From NCBI RefSeq assembly GCF_025460765.1, contig NZ_JAMWEG010000005.1, forward strand, positions 358,057 through 422,056: 64,000 nucleotides of DNA. The letters run 5' to 3'. This DNA comes from Micromonospora sp. MA102. Its GTDB lineage: Bacteria; Actinomycetota; Actinomycetes; Mycobacteriales; Micromonosporaceae. A program made the translations under genes and the position numbers. Shown piece after piece: positions 34,421 through 43,172 of this stretch (positions are counted from its first letter, which is position 1; each line of letters begins with the position of its first letter). The notes beneath the pieces were generated by a model. It was not told where the DNA came from. It was given only the letters and a program-made list of their open reading frames with translations, and ran no database searches.

Positions 34421-35010
34421 GCCCGGCCGTCCCGTTCGAGCAGCCGGACCATCGCCGCGGTCGACCACAGCTTGACCGCAACGACGGCGACGGCGACGGC
34501 CAGCGCGAGCCGGTACTGCCCGAACGCGATGGCGCCGACAACCCCGGCGGTGTTGGCGGCCTTCGCCATGGGCGACCAGTTCAACGCCCATACCCGCCGG
34601 TCGACCAGAAAGAAGTAGTTGGGGCTGATCACGGGCCAGCACAGGAACGCCAGCGACAGCATGGTGTCGAGCACCAGGAACGAGAGCAGAAACACCAGGG
34701 CCACGACCGCGACGTCGGGCACGAGTGAGACCAGACCCACGCAGAGCACGGCGGTGCACGCGCGGTCGCTCACGATATCGAGGACGGCCCCGGCCCGGGT
34801 CTCCTGTCCGAGCCTGCGGGCGGCCCAGCCGTCAAGCACGTCGCCGAGCCAGTAGATGCCGTACGCCACCGCCAGCAGTACGACGGATCCGGCGACGAGG
34901 GCGGCGACACCGACGGTGACAGAGACGACCGTGCGGATGGCCGTGATGTAGTTGGGAACCGTACGGAGAGGGCCGACGGTGACAGCGGTGCGGGGGTCGA
35001 CAAGAGTCAC
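34417..35010 (-). CDS. CDP-alcohol phosphatidyltransferase
   Basis: 197 residues, multi-pass membrane enzyme. The family motif D-x2-DG-x2-AR-x8-G-x3-D-x3-D is complete: Asp57, Asp60-Gly61, Ala64-Arg65, Gly74, Asp78, Asp82. Joins a CDP-activated lipid to an alcohol (inositol phosphate, glycerol phosphate or similar); the acceptor cannot be read from sequence. GTG start with GACGCT 6 nt upstream and no ribosome site. Divergent from the histidine kinase gene, with two palindromes between. Confidence 0.88.
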   Translation of the reverse strand: MTLVDPRTAVTVGPLRTVPNYITAIRTVVSVTVGVAALVAGSVVLLAVAYGIYWLGDVLDGWAARRLGQETRAGAVLDIVSDRACTAVLCVGLVSLVPDVAVVALVFLLSFLVLDTMLSLAFLCWPVISPNYFFLVDRRVWALNWSPMAKAANTAGVVGAIAFGQYRLALAVAVAVVAVKLWSTAAMVRLLERDGRA

Positions 35011-35032
35011 CTCTGCAGCGTCGTGCGGTGAG

Positions 35033-35048
35033 CGTTCCGGGCGGAACG
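35033..35048. promoter_or_regulatory. Palindrome CGTTCCG-GG-CGGAACG in the divergent promoter region
   Basis: 7-bp perfect arms (35033-35039 and 35042-35048) around GG, 23 nt before the phosphatidyltransferase start. Candidate operator, possibly for the adjacent response regulator. Inference. Confidence 0.5.
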
Positions 35049-35101
35049 TGCCGAGGTGCCGATCGAGGTCGCGGGGGCGGCACCGGGGTGCCGGCCGATC
35101 T

Positions 35102-35115
35102 GGTACCGGGGTACC
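35102..35115. promoter_or_regulatory. Repeat GGTACC-GG-GGTACC before the histidine kinase gene
   Basis: Two GGTACC hexamers (each self-complementary) 2 nt apart at 35102-35107 and 35110-35115. Like the palindrome at 35033 it has a GG centre. It lies within the possible long N-terminal extension of the kinase. Confidence 0.45.
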
Positions 35116-35145
35116 TGGCCGGCTTCCGGGCTGATCGCCGAGACT

Positions 35146-36258
35146 GTGCAGGTGAGGACCAGAATCCGGGAAGGGCTGCGCGGCCCGGGGCGGGTGCGCC
35201 GGCTCGCGTACGGCGCGGCGGGCTTGATCGTCGCCGTCGTGGTCACGACCGTCGAGGGGGGCCTTTCCGTGCCGGCGGGCTGGGCGCGGCTGGTGCTGCC
35301 CATCGGCCTCGGGGCCGTGGCGCTGCGGCCGCGCTACCGGGCCCTGGTCTTCGCGCTCTGCGCCGGGTTCGTGGCGATGGTGAGCACCGGGGAGTCGGTG
35401 CAGCTGGGCCTCGCTGCCGCCGGCCTCGTGTTCGTCTCGACCTGCGAAGACCCGGCCCGACGCCCGTGGCTGGGGTGGGTTGTCGGGCTGACCGGTGCCG
35501 CCGGCGCCCTCGCTGTCGCGCAGCTCGACCAGCGTGGGCTGTACGAGCAGCCGATCGTCTTCGTGACGGCCGGCTACCTCCTGGCGATCCTGTTCCGGTC
35601 GTGGTCACGCGGCTACGCCCTCACCCGGGAGGCAGGCGAGCTGCGCGGCCAGGCAGCCTGGCTGGAGCAGCGCACGAACCTGGCCCGCGAGCTGCATGAC
35701 GTGGTCGGCCACCACGTCACCGCGATGGTGGTTCAAGCCGAGGCGGGCCAGCTCAGTGACGACCCGGGGGCGGCGCTGCGGGCGATCGCGGACAGCGGAC
35801 GCACCGCACTGGGCGAGCTCGACACGCTCGTCGTGCACCTGCGCGACCCGGACGCGGCGATCGCGGTGAGCGCGCCGCCGCGCCTGTCCGACATCGACGA
35901 GCTACTCGCGGAGCCGCTGCGCCAGCAGGGCGTGGCGGTGCAGGTACGTCTGGACCCTGAGCCAGGCCTGGACGAGATCGGCGTGTTGACCGTCTACCGC
36001 ATCGCCCAGGAGGCCCTCACCAATATCGCCCGCCACGCGAAAGCCACGGCCGCCTGCGTCGAACTGGTCCGCATCGGCGACCGCACCCGTCTGCGGGTCA
36101 GCGACGACGGCATCGGGCCGCCCCCTGCACCCACGCGCGGCTCGGGCCTACTCGGCATCGAGGAGCGCGTGCGCGCTCGCGGTGGGAGCTGGGAGCTGAG
36201 TCGGCGACCTGGCGGCGGCACCGTCGTTCAGGCCAACCTGCCGGTGGCGAAACCGTGA
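35146..36258 (+). CDS. Sensor histidine kinase (NarL/LiaS-type, HisKA_3)
   Basis: About 370 residues. Four to six membrane helices fill residues 15-140. The phospho-acceptor His lies in NLARELHDVVGHHVTAMVVQ, the N-box in QEALTNIARHAKA, and G-boxes in SDDGIG and GSGLLGIEERVRARGG. Start uncertain: GTG at 35146 or 35152 fits the first membrane helix, but the frame is open back to a GTG at 35056. The downstream regulator gene overlaps by GTGA, so the pair is a two-component system. The signal is unknown; the sensor is almost entirely intramembrane, as in LiaS-like envelope-stress sensors. Confidence 0.9.
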   Translation: MQVRTRIREGLRGPGRVRRLAYGAAGLIVAVVVTTVEGGLSVPAGWARLVLPIGLGAVALRPRYRALVFALCAGFVAMVSTGESVQLGLAAAGLVFVSTCEDPARRPWLGWVVGLTGAAGALAVAQLDQRGLYEQPIVFVTAGYLLAILFRSWSRGYALTREAGELRGQAAWLEQRTNLARELHDVVGHHVTAMVVQAEAGQLSDDPGAALRAIADSGRTALGELDTLVVHLRDPDAAIAVSAPPRLSDIDELLAEPLRQQGVAVQVRLDPEPGLDEIGVLTVYRIAQEALTNIARHAKATAACVELVRIGDRTRLRVSDDGIGPPPAPTRGSGLLGIEERVRARGGSWELSRRPGGGTVVQANLPVAKP

Positions 36259-36902
36259 TCCGTGTGGCGATCGCCGACGACCAGCAGCTGGTCCGCGACG
36301 GCTTCAGCCTGATCCTGCGTTCCCAACCCGACATCCACGTCGCCGCTGAGGCCGCCGACGGTCGGCAGCTCCTCGACGCCGTGCGTCACGACTCCCGCAT
36401 CGACGTCGCCCTGGTCGACATCCGCATGCCGGTGCTCGACGGCCTGCAAGCCACCCGCGAGCTGGCCACGATCCCGCACGCCCCGGCCGTGATCGTCGTG
36501 ACCACCTTCGACGACGACGCCTATGTCCTGGACGCCATCGCCTCCGGCGCGCGCGGATTCCTGCTCAAGCGGGGCAGCGCCCGCGACCTGATCGCCGCAG
36601 TGCGCACCGTCGCGGCCGGGGAGGCGATCCTCTCCGCCGAGGTCACCGGCGCCGTCCTCGACCGGGTACGCGCGACCGGGCCGGCCACCCGCGTGGAACT
36701 GGCGGCCTACCAGCTGACCGCTCGGGAGACCGACGTGCTCGCCCTGATCGGTGCCGGACTCAACAACACCGAGATCGCGGAACGTCTCTACCTCTCCATG
36801 AGCACCGTCAAGACCCACGTCACCAACGTGCTGGCCAAGACCGGCAGCCGCGACCGCGTACGAGCCGCCATCCTGGCGATCCAGGCCGGCCTCTCACCCT
36901 GA
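36255..36902 (+). CDS. NarL/LuxR-family response regulator
   Basis: 215 residues. The receiver domain has the acidic pair in IADDQQLVRDG and phospho-Asp in VALVDIRMPVLDG; the VVTTFDDDAYV and FLLKRG (Lys) blocks are intact. The C-terminal LuxR-type helix-turn-helix reads LTARETDVLALIGAGLNNTE, IAERLYLSMSTVKTHVTNV. The GTG start overlaps the kinase stop. Likely targets include its own divergent region at 35010-35145. Confidence 0.94.
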   Translation: MIRVAIADDQQLVRDGFSLILRSQPDIHVAAEAADGRQLLDAVRHDSRIDVALVDIRMPVLDGLQATRELATIPHAPAVIVVTTFDDDAYVLDAIASGARGFLLKRGSARDLIAAVRTVAAGEAILSAEVTGAVLDRVRATGPATRVELAAYQLTARETDVLALIGAGLNNTEIAERLYLSMSTVKTHVTNVLAKTGSRDRVRAAILAIQAGLSP

Positions 36903-36947
36903 CAAGGATGGAGCGAGCTTGTCCTATCCCTGTGTTCTGATCCCGTC

Positions 36948-37418
36948 ATGGATGTCGTCGTCACAGGTGCGCTCGTTGAGAGCGGCAAGGTCCTGCTCGT
37001 GCACCGCAGGCCGACCAAACGGGTGTACCCCGATGTCTGGGATCTGCCCGGGGGGCAGGTCGAGGCGGGTGAGTCGGAACTACAGGCCCTCGCGCGGGAG
37101 ATGCACGAGGAGCTCGGTGTTCGCATCGTGGCGGAGTCCGCTTCACGGTTGGGCGTCCTGCACGCCGGCAGTGGTGAGGACGCCGTTCACGTGGGCGTCT
37201 GGCAGATTGAAGACTGGGTCGGCTCTCCGACCAACCGCGCACCTGAGGAGCATGACGACATCGCCTGGGTCGGGGTCAGCGAGCTGGGCGACCTTCCCCT
37301 CGTGCATGGCGTCCTGGCGGCAATGGTTCGTTCTCTACCTGAGTTCGAGTGCGCCCAGGACGACCGCGGAACCACGGCCGACTGTCGGGCATGTGCGGGG
37401 GCGGAGGCCTCTTCCTGA
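36948..37418 (+). CDS. Nudix hydrolase
   Basis: 156 residues. Nudix box GGQVEAGESELQALAREM then HEELGV (about residues 35-58), preceded by VLLVHRRPTKRVYPDVWDLP. The last 25 residues (CAQDDRGTTADCRACAGAEASS) lie outside the Nudix fold, contain three Cys and look poorly conserved. Substrate unknown. The codons are less biased than those of most neighbours. Confidence 0.85.
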   Translation: MDVVVTGALVESGKVLLVHRRPTKRVYPDVWDLPGGQVEAGESELQALAREMHEELGVRIVAESASRLGVLHAGSGEDAVHVGVWQIEDWVGSPTNRAPEEHDDIAWVGVSELGDLPLVHGVLAAMVRSLPEFECAQDDRGTTADCRACAGAEASS

Positions 37419-37447
37419 CCTGGTGCGCCAGGATCGGTCGCTCGCCG

Positions 37448-37606
37448 TCAGGGATGGTCGCGCGGATGCTCCGGGGGCGTTGGCTCGTCCGGTGGTGGCG
37501 ATGGTGGTTGCTTCCAGCCGGACCCGTAGACCACAACCCAGTACACGACGAACGCCCCGAGGATGATGGCCAGAAAGACGCATGCGATTCCCCCGATGAT
37601 GCCCAT
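37448..37606 (-). CDS. 52-residue single-pass membrane protein
   Basis: Read directly from the minus strand: MGIIGGIACVFLAIILGAFV, VYWVVVYGSGWKQPPSPPPD, EPTPPEHPRDHP. One membrane helix at about residues 3-27, then a Pro/Glu/Asp tail. A GATAAT hexamer 10 nt before the ATG suggests a leaderless or nearly leaderless transcript. It is convergent with the Nudix gene (29 nt between stops). Helix with charged Pro-rich tail and clean boundaries suggest a real small protein; function unknown. Confidence 0.65.
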   Translation of the reverse strand: MGIIGGIACVFLAIILGAFVVYWVVVYGSGWKQPPSPPPDEPTPPEHPRDHP

Positions 37607-37844
37607 ATCGTCAAATTATCGTGTTGGCACAGCGGGCGACTCCGTTTCGAGACCTGCTCGATCAGGCGGGCGACCACCCTGCGGGCCGTACGTTTGTTCG
37701 ACTGGATGACGGGGCCTCTTCACGACCCGCTTCGCCGGCCCCTACCGGCACGACTACTACGGCACGCTCATCGTCGGCGCGGCCGTGCGGAAGGCGGGCC
37801 CGCCGGGGAGCGTCACGTCCCTGAGCTGCGAAAACAGGTCGGGC
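37607..37844. other. Intergenic region with a possible protein-coding relic
   Basis: 238 nt without an intact gene. On the plus strand one frame reads LFTTRFAGPYRHDYYGTLIV then GAAVRKAG at about 37716-37800, which looks protein-like, but a TGA lies just upstream in that frame. May be decayed coding sequence; parent family not recognised. Confidence 0.35.
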
Positions 37845-38930
<1,086 letters not shown>

Positions 38931-38938
38931 GACGAGCC

Positions 38939-38944
38939 AGCTTA
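38939..38944 (-). promoter_or_regulatory. -10-like hexamer of ychF
   Basis: TAAGCT on the minus strand, 8 nt before the GTG at 38930. Confidence 0.45.
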
Positions 38945-38966
38945 CGCGCTTCGCCGCCGGGCCCGG

Positions 38967-39713
38967 TCAGGCGGGCCGGGCGGGCAGCAGCCGGGGTTCG
39001 ATCCGGGTCTCCCGCACGGTGCCGTCCTCGGCGCGCGCCAGCTCGTACGCGGCCACCCCCTCCCGGTCGGCCACGGCCTCGGCCAGCCGGGTGCCCCGGT
39101 AGATCAGCCCGACCCCGTCGTCGGTGCAGTGGCTGGTCGGCAGCGTGCGGTCGGCGACCAGCCGGTGCATGAGCGGCCGGCGCTGGTCCTCGCTGTCGTA
39201 GTGCACGCCGTTGCCGTACGGGAGCCAGCCCAGGCCGTCGGTGAACGCTCGCAGGGTGGGGCCGTAGCTGTCGGTGGCGCCGCCGAGGTGCCAGCAGATC
39301 GAGCCGGCGGAGACCCCGCCGAGCACCACGCCGGCCTGCCAGCACTCGTGGAGGATGTCCGGCAGGCCGTGCACCCGCCACACCGCGCAGAGGTTCGCCA
39401 CGCTGCCGCCGCCCACCCAGATGATGTCCTGGGCGAGGAGGTGGGCGCGGATGTCCTCGACGTTGGGCATCGGGTAGAGCGCCAGGTGGGAGGGGCGGAA
39501 CCGGGTGCCGGCGAATGCGCCGTAGAAGACGGTGAACGAGGTGGGCTGGTCACCGACCGCCTGGTTGAGGTAGCAGACGCGGGGCGCGTCGCCGGCCTGC
39601 GCCAGCTCGGCCATCAGGTCGAAGAGCTGGCTGGGCCGGGCGTCCCACGGGCCCCGGTGCCGGCTGAAGAAACCCATGCTGGTGGCGACGATGGTCGGTT
39701 CACTGGCGGGCAT
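38967..39713 (-). CDS. Peptidase E (S51 family)
   Basis: 248 residues. DIIWVGGGSVANLCAVWRV followed by the nucleophile elbow GGVSAGSICWH, and a late SHCTDDGVGL block, are the features of the dipeptidase E/cyanophycinase-like S51 family, which cleaves N-terminal Asp dipeptides. Cytoplasmic. ATG with GGAAGGACGGCC. It precedes ychF on the same strand, with only 36 nt between the genes. Confidence 0.88.
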   Translation of the reverse strand: MPASEPTIVATSMGFFSRHRGPWDARPSQLFDLMAELAQAGDAPRVCYLNQAVGDQPTSFTVFYGAFAGTRFRPSHLALYPMPNVEDIRAHLLAQDIIWVGGGSVANLCAVWRVHGLPDILHECWQAGVVLGGVSAGSICWHLGGATDSYGPTLRAFTDGLGWLPYGNGVHYDSEDQRRPLMHRLVADRTLPTSHCTDDGVGLIYRGTRLAEAVADREGVAAYELARAEDGTVRETRIEPRLLPARPA

Positions 39714-39743
39714 GGCCGTCCTTCCGGTCGGTGCTGATGGAGA

Positions 39744-40295
39744 TCATCCTGCCGGATCCGGCGGCTGCGCCTCGACCGCGGCCAGCAACGTGCGCAGCAG
39801 ATCGGCCAGCCGGTCCTGGTCGGCGGGGGGCAGCGCGTCGAGGATCCGCCGCTGCACCTCCAGCCCGGCCTCGGCCGACTCCTCGATCACCCGGCGGCCG
39901 GCGTCGGTGAGGGTGACCCGCAGCGCCCGCCGATCGGCCGGGTCGGGCGAGCGCCGGACCAGCCCGGCCCGCTCCAGCCGGTCGAGCCGGCCGGTCATCC
40001 CGCCGGAGGTGAGCATCAGCGAGGCGGCGAGGGCCTTCGGCGCCAGGGTGTACGGCGCGCCGGACCGGCGCAGCGCGGCCAGCACGTCGAAGTCGCCCCG
40101 GCCGATGCCCCAGCCGGCGTACACCTTCTCCTGGCGGTCGCCGACCAGCCGGGCGAGCCGGTAGATGCGGCCGAAGACGGCCATCGGCTCGGGTCGCATG
40201 CCGGCCCGCTCCCGGCGCCACTGCTCGACGATCACGTCCACGTCGTCGGTTGCCACGGCTGTCGATTGTGCCGCATCTCGCACTTCCGCTTTCAC
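39744..40295 (-). CDS. MarR family transcriptional regulator
   Basis: 183 residues from the GTG at 40295; GTG at 40253 is an alternative. Winged helix-turn-helix: GDFDVLAALRRSGAPYTLAP, KALAASLMLTSGGMTGRLDR, then wing VRRSPDPADRRALRVTLTDAG. Divergent from a drug/metabolite exporter gene that it probably represses. A 16-bp perfect palindrome and a half-site lie in the 54-nt gap. Confidence 0.92.
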   Translation of the reverse strand: MKAEVRDAAQSTAVATDDVDVIVEQWRRERAGMRPEPMAVFGRIYRLARLVGDRQEKVYAGWGIGRGDFDVLAALRRSGAPYTLAPKALAASLMLTSGGMTGRLDRLERAGLVRRSPDPADRRALRVTLTDAGRRVIEESAEAGLEVQRRILDALPPADQDRLADLLRTLLAAVEAQPPDPAG

Positions 40296-40307
40296 TCGGT
40301 ACTCATT

Positions 40308-40332
40308 AGCTTAGTACTAAGCTACTTAGTAT
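40308..40332. promoter_or_regulatory. MarR operator: perfect 16-bp palindrome plus half-site
   Basis: AGCTTAGTACTAAGCT (40308-40323) is fully self-complementary, followed at once by ACTTAGTAT (40324-40332), which repeats the CTTAGTA core. The AT-rich site in a GC-rich genome, between divergent marR and transporter genes, is a textbook MarR operator. It ends 18 nt before the transporter GTG. Confidence 0.8.
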
Positions 40333-40349
40333 CGAGGAAAGAGGTCGTC

Positions 40350-41559
40350 GTGGCCCGTCGCTGGACCGACATCGCGCTCACCGCCGTCGCCCCGACCGTC
40401 TGGGGCACCACCTACCTGGTCACGGCCGAGCTGCTGCCCGCCGGCCGGCCGCTCTGGTCCGGCGCGATCCGCGCCCTGCCGGCCGGCCTCCTGCTGCTCG
40501 CCGCTGACCCGCCGGCGGCCGCGCGGCGTCTGGTGGGGCCGGGCCGCCCTGCTCGGCGCGCTCAACATCGGGGCGTTCTTCCCGCTGCTCTTCGTCGCCG
40601 CGTACCGGCTGCCCGGCGGCACCGCGGCCGTGCTCGGAGCCGCCCAACCGCTGCTGGTCGCCGCGCTCACCGTCGCCCTGCTCCGGGACCGGCCCGGCCG
40701 GCCGGCGCTGCTCGCCGCGCTCGCCGCCCCGGCCGGGGTCGCCCTCGTGGTGCTCCGGCCGGGCGCCGGCCTCGACCCGCTGGGCGTCGCGGCCGGCCTG
40801 GCCGGCACCGCGGCGATGGCCGCCGGCCTGGTGCTCACCCGCCGCTGGGGCCGGCCGCCCGGTGTGGGCACCCTCGCCGCGACCAGCTGGCAGCTCGTCG
40901 CCGGCGGCCTGCTGATCGTGCCGGTCGCCGCCGCCGTCGAGGGCGCGCCGCCCGCACCCGACGGGCCGGCCCTGCTCGGGTACGCGTGGCTCGGGCTGGT
41001 CGGCACCGCGCTGGCGTACGCGCTGTGGTTCCGGGGCGCGGCCCGGCTGCCGGTCACCCGGGTGTCGGTGCTCGGCGCGCTCAGCCCGCTGACCGCCGCG
41101 ACCCTCGGCTGGCTGGTGCTCGGCCAGGCGCTCAGCCCGACCCAGCTCGCCGGCTTCGCGGTGGCGGTCGCCGCCATGGCGCTCGGCCAGCTGCCCGGAC
41201 GGAGCGCGCCGGGCGAGCGGAGCGGCCAGCTGGCAGGCGCGCCGGGCGTCGGGAGCGGTCAGCCGGCGTTGACCGGCCCGCCCGCCCGGGCGGCCGGGCC
41301 CGGTGGCGGCGCCCGTCAGCCGGCGCGCAGCCGGCGCCAGTCGTCGACCGAGACGTCGGCGGCCACACCCTCGGGCAGCGCCCCCGGCGGCAGGTCCGCC
41401 GCGGCCGCGAGCGGCAGGGTGAACCGGTGCGCCGCGGACGGCGCGGCCGCGTGCGACTGGTCGAGCAGCCAGCGCACCTCGTCGACCGTCCAGCCCAGCC
41501 CGGCCCGGCCGGCGAGCTCCCGGACCAGCCGCAGGCCCACCCGGGTGTCGTCATCGTAG
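40350..41559 (+). pseudogene. EamA/DMT family transporter, frameshifted
   Basis: Ten-helix drug/metabolite exporter type. The first frame from the GTG at 40350 (GAGGAAAGAGG upstream) encodes WGTTYLVTAELLPAGRPLWS to RALPAGLLLLA. At about 40500-40504 one extra base shifts the match to the next frame, which continues seamlessly as RRRPRGVWWGRAALLGALNI and on through LGAAQPLLVAAL to LSPTQLAGFAVAVAAMALGQ. After the last helix (about 41200) no stop occurs until 41557, giving an unlikely Ser/Arg/Pro tail of more than 110 residues over the convergent gene. Either a decayed gene or a sequence error; cloned-read confirmation would decide. Confidence 0.75.
41204..41267 (+). repeat. Imperfect 33-nt tandem duplication at the transporter 3' end
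   Basis: 41204-41234 and 41237-41267 share GCGCGCCGGGCG, GGAGCGG and CAGC blocks with only a few differences at an 11-codon offset, so the frame is kept. It lies just past the last transmembrane helix of the frameshifted transporter. Confidence 0.6.
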
Positions 41560-41780
41560 AAGCGCATGCACCAGTGGTGGGCCCACATGCCCAGCGCGCG
41601 CAGCCCGGGCGCGTCGAGGGAGCCGACCAGCCGGCCGCACGCGGTGTCGGCGAAGGCCCGCCCCGGGTCGTCGGCCCGGTCCCGCTCGATCGCCCCGTAC
41701 GCGGCCGGGGCCACCACCCGCATCCGGTCGTAGAAGCCCTGCACCACCGCCGCGTCCAGCCGTGCCCGCCCCGACCGCAT
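41316..41780 (-). CDS. Conserved hypothetical protein
   Basis: 154 residues from an ATG preceded by GGGGTG. Helical, with Trp/His-rich centre (ALGMWAHHWCMRFYDDDTRV) and a WLLDQSHAAAPSAAHRFTLP segment. No membrane helix or signal peptide. I do not recognise the family. The 3' part is antisense to the run-on frame of the EamA transporter. The longer upstream in-frame reading is not supported. Confidence 0.65.
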   Translation of the reverse strand: MRSGRARLDAAVVQGFYDRMRVVAPAAYGAIERDRADDPGRAFADTACGRLVGSLDAPGLRALGMWAHHWCMRFYDDDTRVGLRLVRELAGRAGLGWTVDEVRWLLDQSHAAAPSAAHRFTLPLAAAADLPPGALPEGVAADVSVDDWRRLRAG

Positions 41781-41955
41781 CAGCGGACACCCCGCCCGGC
41801 CACGCTCGCCATGCCCCAGCACCTTTTCTTGAGTTGGTGGCGCGACGGTACCGACCACTACCGACACTTTCGTCGGCGGAATCCGTTGCCACGCCAGGGA
41901 TAGCTGGCGTGAGCTGGGGCGTCTGTATTGGTGACGACGACGAGCGGGAGGGTGG

Positions 41956-42465
41956 GTGGACGAGGACGACCGGGTCCGGCTGGCCGAGTTCGTGACCAGC
42001 CGCACGCCGGCGCTGATGCGGGTCGCGTACCTGCTCACCGGCGACCGGCACGCGGCCGAGGACCTGTTCCAGTCGGCGCTGGCCAGAACCATCCCGAGGT
42101 GGCGGACGCTGCGGCACGCCGACCCGGAGGGCTACCTGCGCGCGGTCATGTACCGGGAGCAGGTGAGCTGGTGGCGGCGGCTGCGGCGACGCCGCGAGAC
42201 GGCGCTCACCGGGGCCGACGAGGCGGTCCAGCCGGACCCCAGCGGCGGCACCGACGTACGCCTGGCGATGCGCGCGGCGCTGCGGCTGCTGCCGCCGGCC
42301 CAGCGCACGGTGCTGGTCCTGCGCTACTACGAGGACCTCACCGAGACCCAGGTCGCCGAGGCGCTGGGCTGCTCGGTCGGCACGGTACGCAGCCGGACCC
42401 ACCGGGCGGTGACCCGGCTGCGCCAGCTCATGCCGGACGTCGAACTGCTGGAGGTACGGCGGTGA
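41956..42465 (+). CDS. SigE-family (SigE/SigM-like) ECF RNA polymerase sigma factor
   Basis: 169 residues. Region 2: TPALMRVAYLLTGDRHAAED then LFQSALARTIPRW (with a WRTLRHADPEGYLRAVMYRE stretch). Region 4: LRLLPPAQRTVLVLRYYEDL, TETQVAEALGCSVGTVRSRT. This is the sigma-E subfamily abundant in Streptomyces and Micromonospora. GTG start with GGGAGGGTGG. The stop overlaps the next gene (GTGA), whose product is probably its membrane partner. Upstream GGAATCCGTT at 41878 might be part of an autoregulated -35; not certain. Confidence 0.93.
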   Translation: MDEDDRVRLAEFVTSRTPALMRVAYLLTGDRHAAEDLFQSALARTIPRWRTLRHADPEGYLRAVMYREQVSWWRRLRRRRETALTGADEAVQPDPSGGTDVRLAMRAALRLLPPAQRTVLVLRYYEDLTETQVAEALGCSVGTVRSRTHRAVTRLRQLMPDVELLEVRR

Positions 42466-42956
42466 CCACGCCCTTCGAGGACCTCCTCCGCGCCACCCTC
42501 TCCGACCTTGCCGAGGAGGCACCCAGAGTGCAGGACCAGTTGACCCCGGCGGAGCGCCGGTTCCGGAACCGCCGGCGGACCACGGTGACGCTCGGCGCGG
42601 CGGGGGTGGTGGCCGCCGTGCTGATCGGCGCACCGATCGCGCTGGCGGCCGGCGGCGGGGACGCCCCCCGCCCGGCCGCCCCGTCGGCGCCCCCGACCCC
42701 GGCGGCCCCCACCCTGTCCCCGTCCCCCGCCGAACCGACGGCGGTCCCGTCGCCCAGCGGGCCGCCCACCGCCGTGCCGAGCCCGCCCGGCGACCCGACG
42801 GCCGGGCCCGTTCCCAGCGCCTCGCCGCCGGGCCGGCCCGGCCGACCCGTGCCGAGCCCGAGCCGGCCGGGCGAGCCCACCGCGGTGCCCTCCCCCGAGG
42901 GCCCCGGGGGCGGCCCCGGCCCCTTGCCCACCCCGTCCCCCAGCCCACGCCGCTGA
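42462..42956 (+). CDS. Membrane partner of the ECF sigma factor, Pro-rich outer tail
   Basis: 164 residues, GTG start overlapping the sigma stop. A cytoplasmic N-terminus of about 45 residues (FEDLLRATLSDLAEEAPRVQ) precedes one membrane helix at about 47-67, then about 95 residues almost entirely Pro/Ser/Gly/Ala outside the membrane. Position and topology match the anti-sigma or anti-sigma-like partners of this sigma subfamily, but no HxxxCxxC zinc motif is present. Confidence 0.75.
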   Translation: MTTPFEDLLRATLSDLAEEAPRVQDQLTPAERRFRNRRRTTVTLGAAGVVAAVLIGAPIALAAGGGDAPRPAAPSAPPTPAAPTLSPSPAEPTAVPSPSGPPTAVPSPPGDPTAGPVPSASPPGRPGRPVPSPSRPGEPTAVPSPEGPGGGPGPLPTPSPSPRR

Positions 42957-42963
42957 GCCCGAC

Positions 42964-43012
42964 GACCCGGCGGGCGCCGTCGCTGCCCCATCAGGCGGCG
43001 CCCGGCCGGGTC
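42964..43012 (+). terminator. Hairpin terminator after the sigma operon
   Basis: GACCCGGCGGGCGCCG (42964-42979) pairs with CGGCGCCCGGCCGGGTC (42996-43012) with one bulged G; 16-nt loop. Confidence 0.65.
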
Positions 43013-43172
43013 GACCCGATCCCCGCCTGATGCGCGGCGGCCCGGGTCCCCCGGCGGGAGGCGGCCGCGCAACGCCTCCCGGGTCCCGGTTTCGAGCGCT
43101 CGCGGCGGTCGCGCACGGCCGCGTCCGAATCCCGCCAGCCGAAGGCCCGACCTGCGAGGCAGGATCGGTGTC

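Noticed and set aside
37621..37824. 67-codon plus-strand frame
   Set aside because: Thr/Ser/Arg-rich with no motif and no ribosome site; only a neighbouring frame looks protein-like, and that is reported as a possible relic.
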